DNA from: an uncultured Beijerinckiaceae bacterium
Lineage (GTDB): Bacteria > Pseudomonadota > Alphaproteobacteria > Rhizobiales > Beijerinckiaceae
Length of the DNA stretch: 5,864 nucleotides
Reading direction: 5' to 3'
Assembly (NCBI GenBank): GCA_937873345.1
Contig: CALMRL010000088.1
Location: 1 to 5,864, forward strand
Below the pieces are notes generated by a model. The model ran no database searches. It had not been told where the DNA came from and saw only the letters and a program-made list of their open reading frames with translations. This document shows, piece after piece, positions 5,502 through 5,864 of this stretch (position 1 is its first letter; each line of letters starts with the position of its first letter). Both the position numbers and the translations under genes were made by a program.

Positions 5502-5550
5502 AGCATCGGACCGAAAAGTGCGTCAGCGGTTTTCGGGGAAATCCGATGCG
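5500..5550. repeat. Dispersed palindromic repeat at the bdhA stop codon
   Basis: The sequence starts agagcatcggaccgaaaa directly at the bdhA stop. Outer arms gcatcgga (5503-5510) and tccgatgc (5542-5549) and inner arms ccgaaaa (5511-5517) and ttttcgg (5530-5536) form a 15-bp interrupted hairpin with a five-base bulge (ggaaa). This layout matches intergenic palindromes I know as abundant in Hyphomicrobiales genomes. As RNA it could act as a stabiliser or weak terminator of the bdhA transcript. A related copy lies upstream of bdhA at 4643. Confidence 0.75.
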
Positions 5551-5813
5551 GCACAAGGGGCTACAGCGTCGCGCCGGGTTTCTACATCCGGCGCGATGCT
5601 ACGACGGCGGCAGAGCCGCGCCGCGAGCACGATGACAGCGACGCTCATCGCGCTGGCGGCGAGGGTGACGCGCTGCTCCGGCAGGACCGCCATCGCCGCG
5701 AAGACGAGCGCGATGCCGGCGATGGTGGCGTAGCTCGTCGAGGGGAACAGCGGCATCGGCAGGCGCGTCTCCTCATCCTGCCGCTCGCGGCGGCGGCGGT
5801 CTGCGATCTGCGC
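5523..5813 (-). pseudogene. C-terminal remnant of an amino-acid permease
   Basis: Reading leftwards from 5813, the frame gives AQIADRRRRERQDEETR, then LPMPLFPSTSYATIAGIALV and two hydrophobic segments (about 5738-5684 and 5673-5616), ending near LCRRRS. A basic cytoplasmic loop, then (F)RMPLFP.TSY and two final membrane helices is the usual end of APC-superfamily amino-acid permeases (GabP/AnsP-like). The ten or so preceding helices are absent. In this frame a TAA occurs at 5831-5829, and family similarity stops at 5813, where a TAGAGCA-starting sequence begins. At the other end the frame runs through both palindromic repeats to a TGA at 5525-5523, so the original stop is also lost. Substrate cannot be judged from this piece. 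ATG 5756 lies in the conserved MPLFP and is not a real start. Confidence 0.55.
5565..5600. repeat. Second palindromic repeat in the convergent gap
   Basis: Arms agcgtcgcgccgg (5565-5577) and ccggcgcgatgct (5588-5600) pair at 12 of 13 positions, the odd pair being a G-T wobble, around loop gtttctacat. It differs in sequence from the repeat at 5500. It lies between the 3' ends of bdhA (plus) and the permease remnant (minus), where a bidirectional transcription stop would be expected, though neither side has a T-run. Confidence 0.6.
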
Positions 5814-5864
5814 TAGAGCACTTTCGTTTTACACTGGCTCATATCCGGCATGGTCGAAATAGTT
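5814..5864. other. Foreign or repeat sequence truncating the permease gene
   Basis: From tagagcactttcgtttta onward the sequence is distinctly richer in A+T than its surroundings and no longer matches the permease in any minus-strand frame. It opens with the same seven bases, TAGAGCA, as the repeat at the bdhA stop (5499-5505), which hints at another dispersed repeat or the edge of an inserted element. The window ends before this can be resolved. Confidence 0.35.

Noticed and set aside
5523..5756. A 77-residue protein starting at ATG 5756
   Set aside because: The ATG is inside the conserved MPLFP segment of a permease whose frame continues upstream, so it is a fragment and not a small gene.
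1..5864. CRISPR array, riboswitch, toxin-antitoxin or defence system
   Set aside because: No regularly spaced repeats, no recognised riboswitch core, and no gene with defence or toxin motifs were found; the repeats present are isolated intergenic palindromes.

Overview
The window is about 70% G+C and looks like chromosome from an alphaproteobacterium, most probably a member of Hyphomicrobiales (Rhizobiales). This rests on protein resemblance, a terminator tail of the TTTCGTTT type, and intergenic palindromes beginning TAGAGCATCGGACCGAAAA, a repeat style I associate with this order. The species cannot be named from the sequence alone.

Left part (1-1298): a degraded accessory stretch. On the minus strand are the first 22 codons of a small conserved protein (49-117) and the C-terminal tail of an HNH-like secreted protein (142-297). 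On the plus strand is a small multi-membrane-segment protein (353-738) with an apparent one-base deletion near its end, followed by a good rho-independent terminator (794-828). From 829 to 1298 I see no gene. This stretch abuts the 3' end of an intact minus-strand tRNA-Glu(CUC) (1299-1374, CCA encoded, own promoter at 1385-1413). tRNA 3' ends are common integration points, so it may be the relic of an integrated element.

Central part (1375-4426): a plus-strand gene cluster. A PanE/ApbA-family reductase (1563-2546) is interrupted by an in-frame TAG. It is followed 24 bases later by an AMP-forming acyl-CoA synthetase of the oxalate-CoA ligase (AAE3/Pcs60) type (2571-4103), and then, overlapping its stop, by a small conserved protein of unknown function (about 4100-4426). 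The pairing matches the oxalyl-CoA synthetase plus oxalyl-CoA reductase (PanE2) route by which Methylobacterium extorquens AM1 turns oxalate into glyoxylate. Here the second step would be lost unless the stop is suppressed or is a sequencing error.

Right part (4427-5864): a short frameshifted remnant of the end of a 3-oxoacid CoA-transferase B subunit (4448-4627), an intact D-3-hydroxybutyrate dehydrogenase (bdhA, 4722-5501), and the C-terminal end of an amino-acid permease on the minus strand (to 5813). The CoA-transferase relic beside bdhA suggests a former ketone-body/polyhydroxybutyrate degradation cluster. Related palindromic repeats lie on both sides of bdhA, and another unrelated palindrome separates it from the permease remnant.

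Overall the window is most notable for decay: six of the nine protein-coding loci are truncated, frameshifted or interrupted. I found no CRISPR array, toxin-antitoxin pair, phage defence system or convincing new system.
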